Origin: Sceloporus undulatus | Taxonomy: Eukaryota; Chordata; Lepidosauria; Squamata; Phrynosomatidae | Length of the DNA stretch: 64,000 bases | Assembly (NCBI RefSeq): GCF_019175285.1 | Contig: NC_056525.1 | Location: forward strand, 134,174,836 to 134,238,835 | Direction: 5' to 3' | Shown: positions 1 to 11,885 of the stretch, piece after piece | Layout: each line of letters starts with the position of its first letter | Numbering within the stretch: position 1 is the stretch's first letter | Notes under the pieces: model-generated | Database searches by the model: none | The model's input: the letters and a program-made list of their open reading frames with translations, nothing else | Told to the model about the DNA's origin: nothing | Program-made: the position numbers and the translations under genes

Positions 1-214
1 TAATTCTGGAGACCAGGGTTTGATTCCTGGCTTCACCAAGAAACTCACTGGGCAACGTTGGGCAAGTCACACTCTCTCAGCCTCAGAGGAAGGCAATGGT
101 AAACCCACTCTCAACAAATCTTGCCAAGAAAATCCCATGATAGGTTTGCCTTTGGATTGCCATAAATCAGAAATTACTTGAAGGCGCACAACAACAACAA
201 CAACAACAACAACA
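1..214 (+). mobile_element. tRNA-derived SINE, 5' end outside window, (CAA)n tail
   Basis: The window opens inside a tRNA-related SINE. The B-box-like segment (ccagggtttgattcctgg), the conserved body (gggcaagtcacactctctc, cagcctcagaggaaggcaat) and the tail (tcagaaattacttgaaggcg) are followed by a CAA microsatellite at 188-214. The same body recurs at about 7.06, 17.84, 22.45, 25.26 and 34.08 kb, and inverted at 57.0 kb. The A box lies before base 1. Confidence 0.88.
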
Positions 215-295
215 AATAAAGGTTAGATTCAGTGCTGTCACTTTCCCTATGGTTAGGGATGCCTTAGGACTTACATATACTGAATACCCTGCTGT

Positions 296-428
296 ACATT
301 AAATTTCTGAGGAAAGAACCAACTAAACCATCTGAGTATTCTTTGCCTAAAAAGAAACCCATAAAATTCATAGGATCATCATATCTCGACAGGCAACTTC
401 AAGGCACACACACACACACACACACACA
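296..428 (+). mobile_element. Sauria-type SINE tail with (CA)n
   Basis: The 3' body of a Sauria-family SINE is visible: ttctgaggaaagaaccaact, gagtattctttgcctaaaaa, and cgacaggcaacttcaaggca, then a CA repeat at 405-428. The 5' head is missing. The module matches, in opposite orientation, the tail of the fuller 5S-Sauria copy at 62.9-63.2 kb. Confidence 0.82.
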
Positions 429-840
429 GGGATGCATTAACACATTTTTGATTGATTAAAAAAGTAAACATCATTTCAATTGCTCATTTTCTGAAAAAAT
501 GCAAGTGTTTACGAGGGCTGTTGCAACATACATTATTTAAAAGTAAAGTATTCATTTTAAAAAATCTGTGGTCTGTTTCTCATGTGCAGATTTACATGAT
601 ATGATCTGCTAAAACTCATATGATATATCAACTAATGCAACACACTCCTTTGCTTCATCTCCACCTGCACTAGCTGTAGCACTCTAGGATACAACAGAAT
701 TATCTGGCACTGGTAGATCTTTGGAATTAGCCATCCTCCTAGTGGAACCCCACTGCAGGAGAGGCCAATAGAAATTGGGAGCCTCATTAACATATAAGGA
801 TAGGTGCAGGACACTCAGAATGCAAAGCTCAAGAGCACTA

Positions 841-889
<49 letters not shown>

Positions 890-2069
890 CTTTTAATACC
901 ACCATAGCTCTATCCTACAGAGTCCTGGCGTGCATAGTTTCATGAGAATTGTCTGCCACAGTGCTATAGTGTTGTCATTCAGGAAAATGTGCTAAAAATT
1001 CCACCAATCCAAGGATTCTGTAGGATGGATCCATAGCAACTGAAGTGGCATGAAACTGCTTCAGTTATCCAGAGTTAATACAACTTTATGGCAGTGTAAC
1101 ATTATGCAGGCAAACATGCTGAACTCTGTAGAGGAGCAGATTTCATCCCCCATCCCTGAATCTCCTCCCGCTCCTCCTGGAGTATAGAACTAACTGCATG
1201 CAGTCACAGCTCACCTACAGCAGAATATATATACTCTTGACAAAGAAGCAGTTACTCAGATGATAGCATGTGCAGGCTACAGCAACATTGCTTCCCACTT
1301 CTCAGTCTGCAAAACATTGGGGGGGAGGTATAATAGCACTTGCCCCCAAAATGGAGTACTTGACATGAACAGCCAAGGCTGAGAATAAAGTGGGACAGAG
1401 TAGGTGGCTTACACTTCTCAGACTCCAGCCCTGTGATGCAGGAAAAACACCAGCAGCAATCACAGGTGTACAAACAGCTTTTTCCTAGTGGGGCTCCTAC
1501 ACTGCTGCCAGACTGGGACTGTATACATTTAAAAGCTGCTTGATAGACAGGTATCTATGAACATTAAATTGTGTCTAACAAAGGAATGACAAAATGGCTA
1601 ATCTCCCTGCTCTCTGTCATGCAGTTTCAAGGGCAGAACAGCCCTTTTTAATGGGACAATTAGCACCCTCACCCATGCTGCAATTATCCCACTCTGATAC
1701 TGTTTGCTGATACTATTCAAAGTGAACCCTATGATTTGAAAGACAAAGGAAAGGTAAATAGCAGGTGCTGACTCCATTAGCCATGGCAAACTGGCAAGTA
1801 GATGAGAAAGAAGTAAGAGGTAAGGGAAAAGGCAACCCAAGTCAGGCCAGAGAGTCTATCCCGGGTTTGATGATCAAGGCCACTACAGCACCTTGTTGCC
1901 TTCTGGTTAGCATTGTACCCTTGGCTTCACTAGGTTTGTGGACAGCCACATTTCTGTTGCCCACACATGTACAATATAAAAGGTGAGTTCTGCCTTAAAA
2001 AAACAGTTCTGGCAGTATCCTAACATGCAGAATCGGTTTAGCAACTGATTTCTTCCTCACAGAGTCAAG
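429..2069. other. No recognised gene; contains a (TA)n microsatellite
   Basis: I see no conserved coding frame, RNA gene or recognisable transposon. A TG/TA dinucleotide run lies at about 841-887. The short open frames have no recognisable motifs and resemble chance frames in AT-rich intergenic or intronic DNA. Confidence 0.6.
842..887. repeat. (TG)n(TA)n microsatellite
   Basis: A few TG units pass directly into about 19 uninterrupted TA units. Poly-Ile/Tyr frames across it are artefacts of the repeat. Confidence 0.95.
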
Positions 2070-2310
2070 GGAGTTTATCACATGCAATTTTAACACCGAC
2101 CCGGGCATGGGACAGGATCAGGCTGGAACGGGTTAAAACTGAAAGCTTCCGTAGTAACAAAATTAGCCGCCAGAGCACTGCTGGATGACAGGTGATGGCT
2201 GGGCGGCATCACAGCAGCAGTTTTGTGTGCAGTTAAATCAGTTTTGAGCCGTTCCAGCCAGATCCCATCCTGTGCCCAGGTCAACATTAAAAATGCATGT
2301 GATAAACTCC
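2070..2310. mobile_element. Non-autonomous DNA transposon, 'TTATCACA' family, TSD AAG
   Basis: About 70 bp of terminal inverted repeat: the left end begins ggagtttatcacatgca, and the right end ends with its near-exact reverse complement (tgcatgtgataaactcc). Both arms continue through a shared tract ending in a ctggaacggg/ctggaacggc motif. AAG flanks both ends (2067-2069 and 2311-2313), a 3-bp target duplication. The element is 241 bp and has no coding capacity. The terminal motif is shared with elements at 33.2, 33.6, 40.7 and 47.2 kb. Superfamily is undetermined; a 3-bp TSD is compatible with PIF/Harbinger among others. Confidence 0.85.
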
Positions 2311-4788
2311 AAGGAGGTTTGTTTTAGTGAGCAGTTGTGGCCTCCCTAGATACACTTGACAGTTTCTCCCATTTCTTCTGTGGCAAAAATGTCCTAGTCT
2401 TAGGCTTACTACTTACCCATGGGTGTGTGCCAGGCAGCAGTGTTGCCAGTGGCTGAGGGAGCGGTCTGCACTCACCCCCTGTTCATCATGGTTTTGTGGG
2501 CTGCCATTTTATTTTCTGTTCTGTATTTTTCTATGCACAAGGAGAATGTTGTGCTATTATTAGCAGGCTGTTGGTGCATTGGAAGCACTGGCTTGCTCTG
2601 TAAGGTTTCATTTACTGGGTGAAAGCTCTGCTTTAAAAAAAATCCTTTCAAGTGGTTGTAATAACATTGCCACTGGCACAGCAGAAAGCAGCAATTTGGC
2701 CCAAACCAGGAGATGAACTTTGTTTCCGTATCTTCCTGACCTCTTGGGCGAGGCCAAACATTACCTTACACTCACTGATGCACCATAACAAAACCTCTTG
2801 CAAATCAGAAGAACCGTGGCCGGGAAGATTCATGTGAGCATTGCTCAGAGGGGAGCTGGCACAGAGGCCACTCTCCCAATGCAGCAGTGCCACCTAGCAG
2901 CACTTCCTGAGCACAGCCAAGAGCCCAAGAGTGGAACTGGCTGGCTGGGGAAGAAAGCTTATGAGAACAAGTCTTTCTGTTTGCACATTTTTAGTGTGTG
3001 CATGTAAGGGTAAAGAAATATATGTACCTTTCAAGTATATTTTTCCACACATTCTGCTTGCTTTTGTTTGGTTATGTGTGTGGGTGTGCTGGTGAAATTG
3101 TACATGCATTTGCTTGTGCTGATCTTTGTGCATTAGTATTAGTATCATTCTGACAGTAATATTTACTGAAATAGTTCATTAGCAGGAATGATCCACTCAG
3201 GCACCCGACTTCTGTGGGGTAATGCAGCAGTTGAGAAGGGGGAGCAGAGGGCTGGGCCCCTTGCACTGTTTTTAAAGGGGAGGCTCAGCATTGGTAGACA
3301 GGTTGTCCTTAATTCTGCATACTTGCAGGATTTGAAGGGGCAGGGCAATGTACTTTCCTCGTCCATTACCATTGAAACATCCTTAAATGTGAAGACTCCC
3401 ACAATCACAATATGTACTATAAGTGCCTTCCATGTGTTCAGGGTAGCTTTCTCCCACCTAACTGAACACAAAATAGAATGTAAGCACCCTTTGTTATTCC
3501 TAGGAGGGCTCAAGGACCATTGCTGTCTTACTATTTCTTAGCACTTGATAATTTAGTACAGTTCTGATTGATAATTCCTGAGAAGGCTCAACTATGTAGC
3601 AATCTTGGTGATATAATTTTGCCAGATCATTTCAGGAGAGCTCCATTTCCCCAGCCTAGTCTTGGAGGGCTTGAGGACCCTCCCCCCCCCCCCCACCAAT
3701 TCAGGGCCATGTCAGAAGAAAATTCCATCCTGTACCTGGGGACCCTGAAAAGCAGCAGTAGTAAGGCTCACTACTATTATGCAAACAATTGCTGACTGGA
3801 TACATACCTGCCCTGGAATCTACATACACCAAGATAATCTATCTAGTCAACAGCTACATTTACTGTTGTCTCCCAGTACCTACAAATAAATAGAATTATC
3901 CTCTCCATCACCTGCAGCAGCAGACAAGTTTGCACTAGTCAACTGCTTCACTGACCGTCACTGTATAAGAATTCACAGGAACATTTTAATGGTTCAGAAA
4001 AAATAAGTGGAGCTACATGTAATCTTCACACATATTTCCACTCCTATAAAAGAAATCTTGAAATTTCTACAGCCAATTTTTTGTGTGTATAGGATCTGGG
4101 GAAATGTCAAAGTCCTAAGTATAAGAATGTACAGGATTTGGTGTATAGGATCTGAGAACATGTCAAAGTCTTAAGGAGTGATATGTGGTAGGGTTGCCAG
4201 CTCTCAGGGTATCAGCATGTTTCTCCAACCCTCTAGTAAGGGAGACAAATCACTGAGCATGCAGCCCTGGTTGAACAGGATACTTGATTGTTGTATGCAA
4301 GATGGCATTAAAAACCAATCGCCCATCTCCACCCAACTGCAGCCAGTGCCAGGCTGTGCAATGCACTCATTGGAACACAAGCCAAGAGCCAAACGAGGGG
4401 AGGAGACTGGGGAAAGAAAGACATGGTAGATGCAAGCACTGGGCTCATTGTGTCATGAAAACAAAAACAACCCTAAGGGCTGGCAGAGAGCCTTCCACAA
4501 GCCCCAGAAACAGTGTAGGGCCAGAAAAAAACTCCTTGTGTGTCATGCAGGCTGGACATAAGGCCATCTGGGAGGTGAGTCCTAGTGGGAATAGTGGCCA
4601 GTGCTTCAACAATTGGGTACATTTGGCTGTCTCCTAGACACTAAAAAATGATTTGGTATATTTTTTTCTTGGCTCTGGGTCTTCATGTTACCTGGCAAGC
4701 TGGGTTTTTATCAAATACTGCCCCTATTCACCTAATTTGCCTTCATACTTGTTTCCTTAATCAACTTTTTCTAAGATGCCTGCCAACT
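2311..4788. other. No recognised gene
   Basis: The several open frames here (the longest about 117 codons, at 3188 and 4284) show no family motif, signal peptide or splice context that I can recognise. A poly-C run of about 15 bases lies near 3681-3695. I cannot assign a repeat family to this stretch. Confidence 0.55.
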
Positions 4789-4862
4789 TTTGAATAGAAT
4801 AGAGTAGAACAGAATCACTGAATTGGAAGGGGCCCCATGGGTCACCAAGCTCAATTCCCAGA
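4789..4862 (-). mobile_element. Short CR1-like 3' end
   Basis: The tract atagagtagaacagaatcac then gaattggaaggggcc and gggtcaccaagctcaattcc resembles the antisense of the CR1 LINE 3' end, where the ATTCTATG-type tail is followed by a conserved GGACCTT/CCATGGG-like segment. It is short and diverged. Confidence 0.5.
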
Positions 4863-5250
4863 TTCCATTTCTGTGACAGTACAAGGATCCACTCATATGA
4901 AACTGCAAGAGCCTACTCCATGGTCACATGTTTTAGCCCTGAAATCTCAGGAAATGGAACAGTGCTGATTTAACAACCCTAGCATGAACTCCAGAACAGT
5001 AGAAGAGGAGGGCTCAAACTCCAAACGACAGGGCAAGTTGGAGCATTGAAACCTCTGTAAAGGCTGCCTGAAGATTAACCTGTGCATATGGGGAGCAATC
5101 TGCAATGAATACATGGAGAAGACTTCTAGGGGCTTATTCAGATGGTGGAAATAATCCAGGATGAATCCAGCTTGAATCTCTGTTGTTCACATGCATCCCA
5201 AAAGCACCTGATTAAGTTTGGGGTGGGGGCTGCCAAAAAACCCCACTTAA

Positions 5251-5503
5251 CCAAAAGGGGCCGGGAAGGAAACAGAATGAGTGGGGGGCACATTTTACTG
5301 CACACAGAAGTCCCCATTCCGTTCCCTTCCATTCCATTCCATTCCCAATCTGTCCCCGAGGATGCAATTTTTGAGAACAGTTCTCAAAAATTGCCTCCTC
5401 TGGGACAGATTGGGAAGAGAAGGGAAAGGAACGAGCAAGGGACTTCTTGTGTGCAGTAAAATGTGTCCCCCACTCGTTCTGTTCCCTTCCCGGCCCCTTT
5501 TGG
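5251..5503. repeat. Near loop-less foldback (about 125-bp arms)
   Basis: The left arm starts ccaaaaggggccgggaagga and the right arm ends with its complement (tcccggccccttttgg). The arms meet at gagaac-a-gttctc around 5373-5385, so the spacer is about one base. Arms differ by a few substitutions and a short TTCCA expansion in the left arm. It looks like a foldback MITE or a recent palindromic duplication. No outer TIR or TSD was identified. Confidence 0.8.
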
Positions 5504-5639
5504 ACCGTTATCGTCCCTTGCCTGGAGCCTGTGCAGTAAGGTCCCTAGAGACATCACCTGGGAGTACTCTGCACCCTCTTCCCCATGAGGAAAATGGGGA
5601 AGAGGAAAGGCAGTTGACTTTCAGTCCTGGAAGCACCAA

Positions 5640-5735
5640 GAGAAGCAGGTCTTTCAGGTTCTGGAGGTTTCTCTCATTGTGGATAAAGGCGGGATATAAA
5701 TCCTGGAAATAAATAAAATATAAATAAATAAATAA
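5640..5735 (+). mobile_element. LINE (L2-like) 3' tail
   Basis: The motif tctcattgtggataaaggcg and gggatataaatcctggaa, followed by (AAATA)n, is the kind of 3' terminus seen on squamate L2/CR1-type LINEs. Only the tail is present. Confidence 0.55.
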
Positions 5736-7054
5736 CTTCTGGGACTCAGCTACCTGTTGCTTGCCTTTGGGAACCAAGCTTTATGGTCTCTCAGAACGCT
5801 ATAATCATGTTTAGTTTCTTTATTTATATAGGAAGGGTGGGCGACAGGGCATACAAAATCAGCTCCTCTCTATTATTAGAGTTTCTGACCTCCTTTTCAA
5901 CATGTAAAATCAGCTTTTCCCATAAGTATTATAGCTACTGAAGTTAGAGACTCGTGAAAGTAACATTTAACCTGGAAATAATTCAACTTTTAAACATCTA
6001 CAGCCAAAAGCATTGTCACACATGCTGTAAAAAAAAGAAGGTGCCTTTGAGCCTCTTTAATTTCTTTTTATGCATATGTGATTGGTGTTCAAATCAGAAA
6101 CACAAGAGATCAGTTTCTCAGTCACAAGTACTTTGGAGCCAGTCTAGGTTTATCCAAAAGTACAAAAAATGTTTTGAGTGCTATTCTGAAAATGCCTCAT
6201 GAAGGACAAGCTTATAAATGTTTACTCAAAAGTGCCAGTTAAGTATGCTAGAATTGCATCTTTATATGTCCTGGTCCTTCTCCCTCATTGCTGCTCAGCT
6301 ATCCATAACAACATAATCTTTGCTTTATTGATCTGTCACATTTGATCTTTGGCATTATCCTTTTCTTTTTCTGTCTCTGTCTCGCTCTCTCCAAACACAC
6401 ACACCTCAAATTAAAGGTTGAAAACTAGACAGCTAAGGCCACAAACCAATGGATAGTTATTTGACAAGAATTACTCCCATTGAATTCAATACAACATACT
6501 TCCAAGTAAACATATATAGTGTTGACTTGCATCAAGGGCTTTAAGTAAATTGTTGGTTTTGAAATAAATGTACAATAATGGTAGGCAACATCTTCAAGTT
6601 GGGGGATCCAGTTCCCACTCCACCATGGAAGTTGCCAGAGGTCACAAGTAGTGACCACACCTGAAGTTAAAGTGACAGCAAAAGCTTACTTTCTTCCTTT
6701 TGTTTTTACATCATTAAAAAAAAGATGCCAGCAGAGCACAGACCTTGTCTCCAAGGCTAATAGCACTCTAGAAAATCTGGGAACGCAATTAGCCTTATAA
6801 ACATGGTTTGCATAACCTATGTACCTTGACAATAGTGTCCTTGAAACCACTAGTTTGGAAGTAAAAGCAAGAGGAGGGAAGTCAGTTTTTGTCACTACAA
6901 TGGCAAAAATTCAGCAGCAGATATTTGAAGAAATCCATAAAACTGGATAGGGAGTACCTGTATCCCGTGGGCTGTGTATCCCCACCAGTGATTTATGAAA
7001 TTGGTCCTCAACTGGTGGATCTTAATTGATAATAATGTTTTGTTATGAAGCTAG
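5736..7054. other. No recognised gene
   Basis: AT-rich DNA with a short CA/CT-rich patch near 6361-6405. I recognise no exon, RNA gene or transposon family here. Confidence 0.55.
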
Positions 7055-7242
7055 TAATGGCACATCGGTCAGTGCAGAGTAGAGCTTTGGCTGTGGGACT
7101 GCACTCTGGAAGACTAGGCTTCAACTTCCTCCTCAGCCACGGAAACCCACCTGGTGACATTGTGCAATCCTCAGCTTTGGAGGAACACAATGGCAAACCT
7201 CTTCCGAATAAATCTTGCTAAGAAAATCCTAGGATAGGGTCA
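7055..7242 (+). mobile_element. tRNA-derived SINE (diverged)
   Basis: Order of SINE parts: A-box-like gtcagtgcagagtagagctt, B-box-like gactaggcttcaacttcctc, body ccacggaaacccacctggtg, then aacacaatggcaaacctctt and cttgctaagaaaatcctagg. It is clearly diverged from the better copy at 25.26 kb. Confidence 0.75.
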
Positions 7243-7470
7243 CCATTATTTGGAGAATTTGAAGGAACATCACAATAAATGTCACACAAGGGTCCATTTT
7301 CTCTTTTTGAAAAAGAATGAGGGTAAGAAAAGGATTGCAAAGGCAAAACAGAGAGGATCCAGCAGAGGAGAAGGGGGGGGGGGAATCAAACGGGAGAATA
7401 TGACAAAGAATTTGGAGATCTTGCAGGTTTTAAGATTAATAACTAAAAGATAAAGCTGCTGACTAAAAAT

Positions 7471-8135
7471 ATGAAAAATGAAAAGCAAACAGAATTGATG
7501 GACAACACTAGTTTTAAAATTGAGGAAGAGGTTAGATACTTAGGTATTACTGTGACAAATATGAATTGTATGTTGTTTCAAAACAACTATGTGAAGATAT
7601 GCAATGAGATTAAGAAAGATATGCAAAGATGGGAGAAACTAAATCTGTCATTGTTGGGAGGATTTGGTGATGAAAACAAATGTTTTACCTAGAATTATGT
7701 TTTTATTTCAGACAATACCAGTTTTGATGACTGATGTACCATTTAAGCAATGGCAGAAGAACCACTGTCATATGTTTATATGGTAAGGGGGGGGGGGACC
7801 AAGAGTTAAATATTATGTGTTACAAGATGCAAAGCAAAAAATAGGATTGAATCTACCTGATTTGAAATTATACTGCTGTTGTTTGGTTTGGCTGAAATAA
7901 TGGATAGTGCTGAGAAATAAAAGGTTGGAAGGACACAACCTGAGGTTCAGATGGCATGGATATTTATTGTACAATAAAGTTAAAGTAAATGTAGATTTTA
8001 ATAATTATTTTGTTAGACGTGCCTTATTAAGAATTTGGAACAGATACAGTTTATACCAGAAAATGTTTTTTTCCCCTTAGTCTCAGCTCAAGGAGCCCAT
8101 TTTAAAACATGAAATTTTGGTTTCAGATACATACC
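7471..8135 (+). mobile_element. L1 LINE ORF2 C-terminal fragment
   Basis: The translation VRYLGITVTN, then NNYVKICNEIKKDMQRWEKL and NLSLLG, matches the L1 ORF2 region downstream of the reverse transcriptase core (YLGI ... W ... LSLLGR). In shifted frames it continues with GLNLPDLKLYCCCLVWLK and FRWHGYLLYNKVKV. Several frameshifts and stops are present. Because it encodes the C-terminal part yet lies upstream of the next L1 RT segment, it is a separate insertion. Confidence 0.82.
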
Positions 8136-9042
8136 CTGATGTATGAAATGGAAATTGTACAAAAAGAAAAATAAATAAGGAGCAACCTGTCATCAAAAAA
8201 TTAGCAAATGAATTAAAACTACTGCAAAAACAAACAAACAAGAAAAAAGAAAAAATGGCTAAACAAAAGAATTTTCAGTGTGCCAACAAATCTGGGAAAT
8301 GGCTTATTTAACAAATTTTAAAAATTTGTTAAATAAGATAGACAAAAAAAGATAGATGAAATACAAGATAACAGTGAAATTGTCACAATACAGGAAATAA
8401 TAAAATAAATAAATTTACAAAATACTATGCAAAACTATACAAAAATGATATAAGATCTAAGAAAGATGACAATCATGTATATTATTTCTTGGGCAAACAA
8501 ATGTGGCAAGTAATTATGGAGAAACAACAGAAACGTCTAAATGAGGACTTTGCACTAGATGAAATAACTATAGCTATTAAAAATCTGAAAATAGATAAAG
8601 CCCCAGGTCCAGATGGCTTTCCTGCTAGTTACAGCAGAAAACCACAAGATGATTTTAAAATTTCATTAATAAATACTTTAAATGCTATCCTAACAGATAG
8701 AATACCAGAATCATGAGAAAACACTAATATAATCTTAATTCATAAAAAAAGGAAAGATAAAACGAAGATGGGGAACTATAAACCAGTATCACTGCTCAAC
8801 GTGGATTACAAAATCTACACTTCTATCTTGACAGAAAGGCTAAAAAACATTCTAAAAGATCTGATACATGAAAATAAGGCAGGATTTTTGACATCAAGAC
8901 AAATGAAAGGAAATATCAGGGTTGTGCTTGACTTGATAGAGTACTATGAGAAAGATAATGTCAAATTGGAATGTATGTTGGGAGTATTTGAAAGAATGGG
9001 AGTAGGATCCAAATTTTTGAGCAAGATCAAGAACATCTATAA

Positions 9043-9395
9043 AGGTAAAGGTAAAGGTAAAGGTAAAGGTAGTCCTTTGGCATGAATGTCTGGTTGTAAT
9101 CAACTGTAGGAGGCGGTACTGATTCCTGTTACTAAGCCAAAGAGCCCACATTGACCAAGGACTGCTCTGATGGTCATGGGGCCAGCACGACTGCACCGAA
9201 CACTGTTATCTTCTCACTGATGTGGTACCTATTTATCTACTCGTATTTGCATGCTTTTGAACTGCTAGGTTGGCAGAAGCTGGGACTAATGACTGGAGCT
9301 CACCCTATCATGCGACACTCAGGCCTCGAACTGCCAACCTTCCAATCTTACATTAGTCAGAACTGACATCTTAACCACTAAGCCACTGCATCCCT
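9043..9395 (-). mobile_element. tRNA-derived SINE with (ACCTTT)n tail, inserted in L1
   Basis: On the plus strand it opens with the hexamer repeat AAAGGT (complement of an ACCTTT tail). It then reads gatggtcatggggccagcac, gcatgcttttgaactgctag, gttggcagaagctgggacta, and ends with a tRNA-like head inverted (ttaaccactaagccactgca). It splits the L1 RT between KIKNIYK and the later GAQQGC motif. A second copy is at 22.5 kb. Confidence 0.85.
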
Positions 9396-9699
9396 ACTCA
9401 CCTAAACATAAAAGGAGAAAGAAACAAGCAAATCCAAATTCAGAAAGGAGCACAACAAGGCTGCCCACTATCACCCTTACTCTTTATAGCAGAAGTCATT
9501 AACAACATCATAAGGGAAAACACAAAAATAAGAAGTACTAAAATTAAAGGACAAGAATAAAGCCTCAGAGCATACTCAGATGATTTGGTCATATTCTTAG
9601 ACAACCCACGTGAAAGCATTAGCAAGTACATGAATATGCTTCATAAATTTGGTAACATCTCAGAATTCAAAATAAATAAATAAACAAAAATCAGTAATA

Positions 9700-9890
9700 C
9701 AGTGTGTTATATGCAGGTACCTTTTAATACAGTGCGTCATATGCAGCTGCCATTTAATGAATGGCATGTGCACCCATGGCACATGTGCCACCGCACCGTC
9801 ACATGCACAAGCCCTATTATCCTCAATGGGACTTGAGCATAGGAGGAACTTGCCTTATGCAGATCCCCTGCATAAGAGAAGGTACCACTG
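9700..9890. mobile_element. Tigger/mariner-like MITE, duplicated left end
   Basis: TA-flanked element. The left end reads cagtgtgttatatgcaggta, the right end gagaaggtaccactg, and the interior has ctcaatgggacttgagcata, a motif shared with other Tigger-like copies here. The first 30 bp occur twice in tandem (9700 and 9730, the second copy reading cagtgcgtcatatgcagctg). It sits in the L1 3' region. Confidence 0.72.
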
Positions 9891-10255
9891 TAATTACAAA
9901 AAAACATGTCAAATATTAAAGAAAGCATAATTCAAGAAAAATCAATGGTGACATTTTTTAAATATGGAAACCCTTTACTGACTTTGTGTAGAAAAAAAGA
10001 AAATGACTTGATAACATTTGGTTTTGACATTAAGATCTGAGAAGTGGAAGAAATGTAAAATGTAGTTGTAATGAGGGAGAGCTAAGATTATGTTATGTGT
10101 GTCTACAGCAGCTGAGAAGAAAGTCAGAAGCCATGTTTTGTTTTCTTTATGTATCTTTTCCTGCCATTTATATTTCTTTTTTAATATTTTTTTCTTCTTT
10201 TTCTTTTTGTATATGTAGTTTTTAGTATTTGGGGAAATGTTAATAAAATATTAAA

Positions 10256-10891
10256 ATGGGGGAGGAATATGACACATAGGCTCACTTCAGATGTAATAAC
10301 AGACCATAGTCCTCCTTTGAAATCTTAATTTGTGAACAAACTGCAGCTCTCATGCTTGATTGCACATTTCAAGTTAAACTTGTAATCTTGTAATCTCTCC
10401 TCAGGTATAGAGCTTGCAAGTCAACATACAAGCCTGGAGTTTAGATCTACCTGTCCTCATAGCAACAAACCAATGTTGTTGCCATGTCTGCAGTGAATCA
10501 TTGGGTCACAAATTAAAAAATGCATCCTGTTACCCAAAAAAGTGGAAGGAATTGGGATCCCCACCAATAGTGATAGCTTCTCCTTGATATTTGGGGGAAT
10601 TTATTAGCTCAATGGAGGCCTGCAAGAGGTTGAGTCACTTTAAGGATCTTTTACACTTATGTATACTAGTACTAACTGCAGAGACTCTGGTTTTGATGAA
10701 TAAAAATGTGCAATGATACATGCAAACATACAAAAACAATGCAAATTTAAGAACCATAAAGAGCTAACAGAAATAAAGATGTGAAAGGTTGGATAGTGAG
10801 AAATCAGGAGTTAGAAGGTTGATAATTACCTGTCCTTATGAGGTAATGGAGAAGATGGAGCTGGGCTCAGATGATGTCTGATGGAGACCAT
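10256..10891. other. No recognised gene
   Basis: Unassigned, AT-rich. No coding or repeat family recognised. Confidence 0.5.
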
Positions 10892-11254
10892 GGTGCGTTC
10901 CAGACACGCCAATAGTATGTGCTCGGCACGTACTAGGGTTACGAAAGGGCATCCTTTCCGGATGCCCTAACCCTAGTACGTGCCAAGCATGTACAAAATG
11001 GCTTCTCCCATTCTACATGGGTGTCACCATTTTGACGTAGCGGATGCTTAGCGTCTGCATGTTGCAGCGTGGATATGATGCCGCAAGTGCGCCATTGGTG
11101 CCTTGTGGCGTCATTACCGCGCCGCAAAAAGAACCCGCTTTTTGTGAGTTCTTTTTGCTGTGCCAAGTAATCATGCAGTTTGTCTGCTGCGATTCCCTGG
11201 TGCAGCAAACACCGGCATCGGCAGACCACCCTTTTGGGCAGTCTGTAAAGCGCC
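10892..11254. mobile_element. 'TACAGAC' family MITE, copy 1
   Basis: Left end ggtgcgttccagacacgcc; right end gggcagtctgtaaagcgcc, its diverged inverted complement, followed by TAA. The first 110 bp include an inverted pair around gtacgtgctagggtta-like sequence. The body is CpG-rich (catattttgacgtagcgg-type motifs) with a run of tttttgctgtgcc. It shares ends and body motifs with copies at 12.8, 41.1, 53.8, 55.7, 56.6 and 57.3 kb. Confidence 0.75.
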
Positions 11255-11495
11255 TAAGGGCCTCAACAGACCAGCACTAAACACCGGCAACAGGGTGGAG
11301 TGGGGGCGTGGTGACCACACACCATACACCTTGACTCTGCCCCTATGCAGGCATGATGCCGTGTGTCCCACCATACAGTGGGAGGCATCATGGCACTCCC
11401 TTGGCATAGCGTGTACATGCACTACACCAAAGGAGCACCAAAAAGCCACAGTGCCGGTGGCTGCAGTGTGTGGTTGCTGCAGCTCCAAGTCAGAT
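11255..11495. mobile_element. Partial 'TACAGAC' family MITE abutting copy 1
   Basis: It begins gggcctcaacagaccagcac, a diverged terminus, and contains ggcatgatgccgtgtgtccc and gtgtggttgctgcagctcc, which resemble the interior of the 55.7-kb copy. The distal end is not visible. It may be a second insertion or part of a larger composite with the preceding element. Confidence 0.5.
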
Positions 11496-11885
11496 AGGTG
11501 AGTGAGAGAAACTCTTTGCATGCACAAGGCTAGAGCTGGGAGTGATATTTATATCTGATTTCAGAACCATGAGGGGTATTTGGTGCTATCCTGCAGTGTA
11601 ACAAAAACCTGATGGTCTTCCCATGGAAAAGAAAATTAGATTTCTGAATGATTGATGGCTTTAACAAAACACTGATTGGATTTGACAAAATCCTGGATGG
11701 TATTGTAGAAAAATAGGGACACAGCCCAAAGTGAAAGGAAATATGGTCTTTAACTGATTTGCTATGGGACTTACTCAGTCCCTGTTGTGAGAGGATATGT
11801 GGAAAGCCTGGGGGAGGATGGAGTGATCAGCAAACTCATTTAACTTTTATATAATCTAAATGATTTTATTTTATCTAAATGATCC
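11496..11885. other. No recognised gene
   Basis: Unassigned sequence without recognisable coding or repeat motifs. Confidence 0.5.

Larger units (their letters stand above)
8150..10255 (+). mobile_element. L1 LINE ORF2 reverse transcriptase fragment to 3' end
   Basis: RT motifs appear in order: KAPGPDGFPASY (8600-8640), NYKPVSLLNVDYKIYTSIL (8770-8830), ENKAGFLTSRQMKGNIR, then GAQQGCPLSPLLFIAEVINN (about 9450) and YSDDLVIFLDNP (9575-9610), the catalytic YxDD box. An AT-rich 3' untranslated region ends near ttaataaaatattaaaatgg (about 10250). The RT is interrupted by a SINE (9043-9395), and a mariner-like MITE (9700-9890) sits further downstream. In-frame stops and frameshifts make it non-functional. 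Confidence 0.9.

Noticed and set aside
188-428. CRISPR-like array of short regular repeats
   Set aside because: These are CAA and CA microsatellite tails of SINEs.
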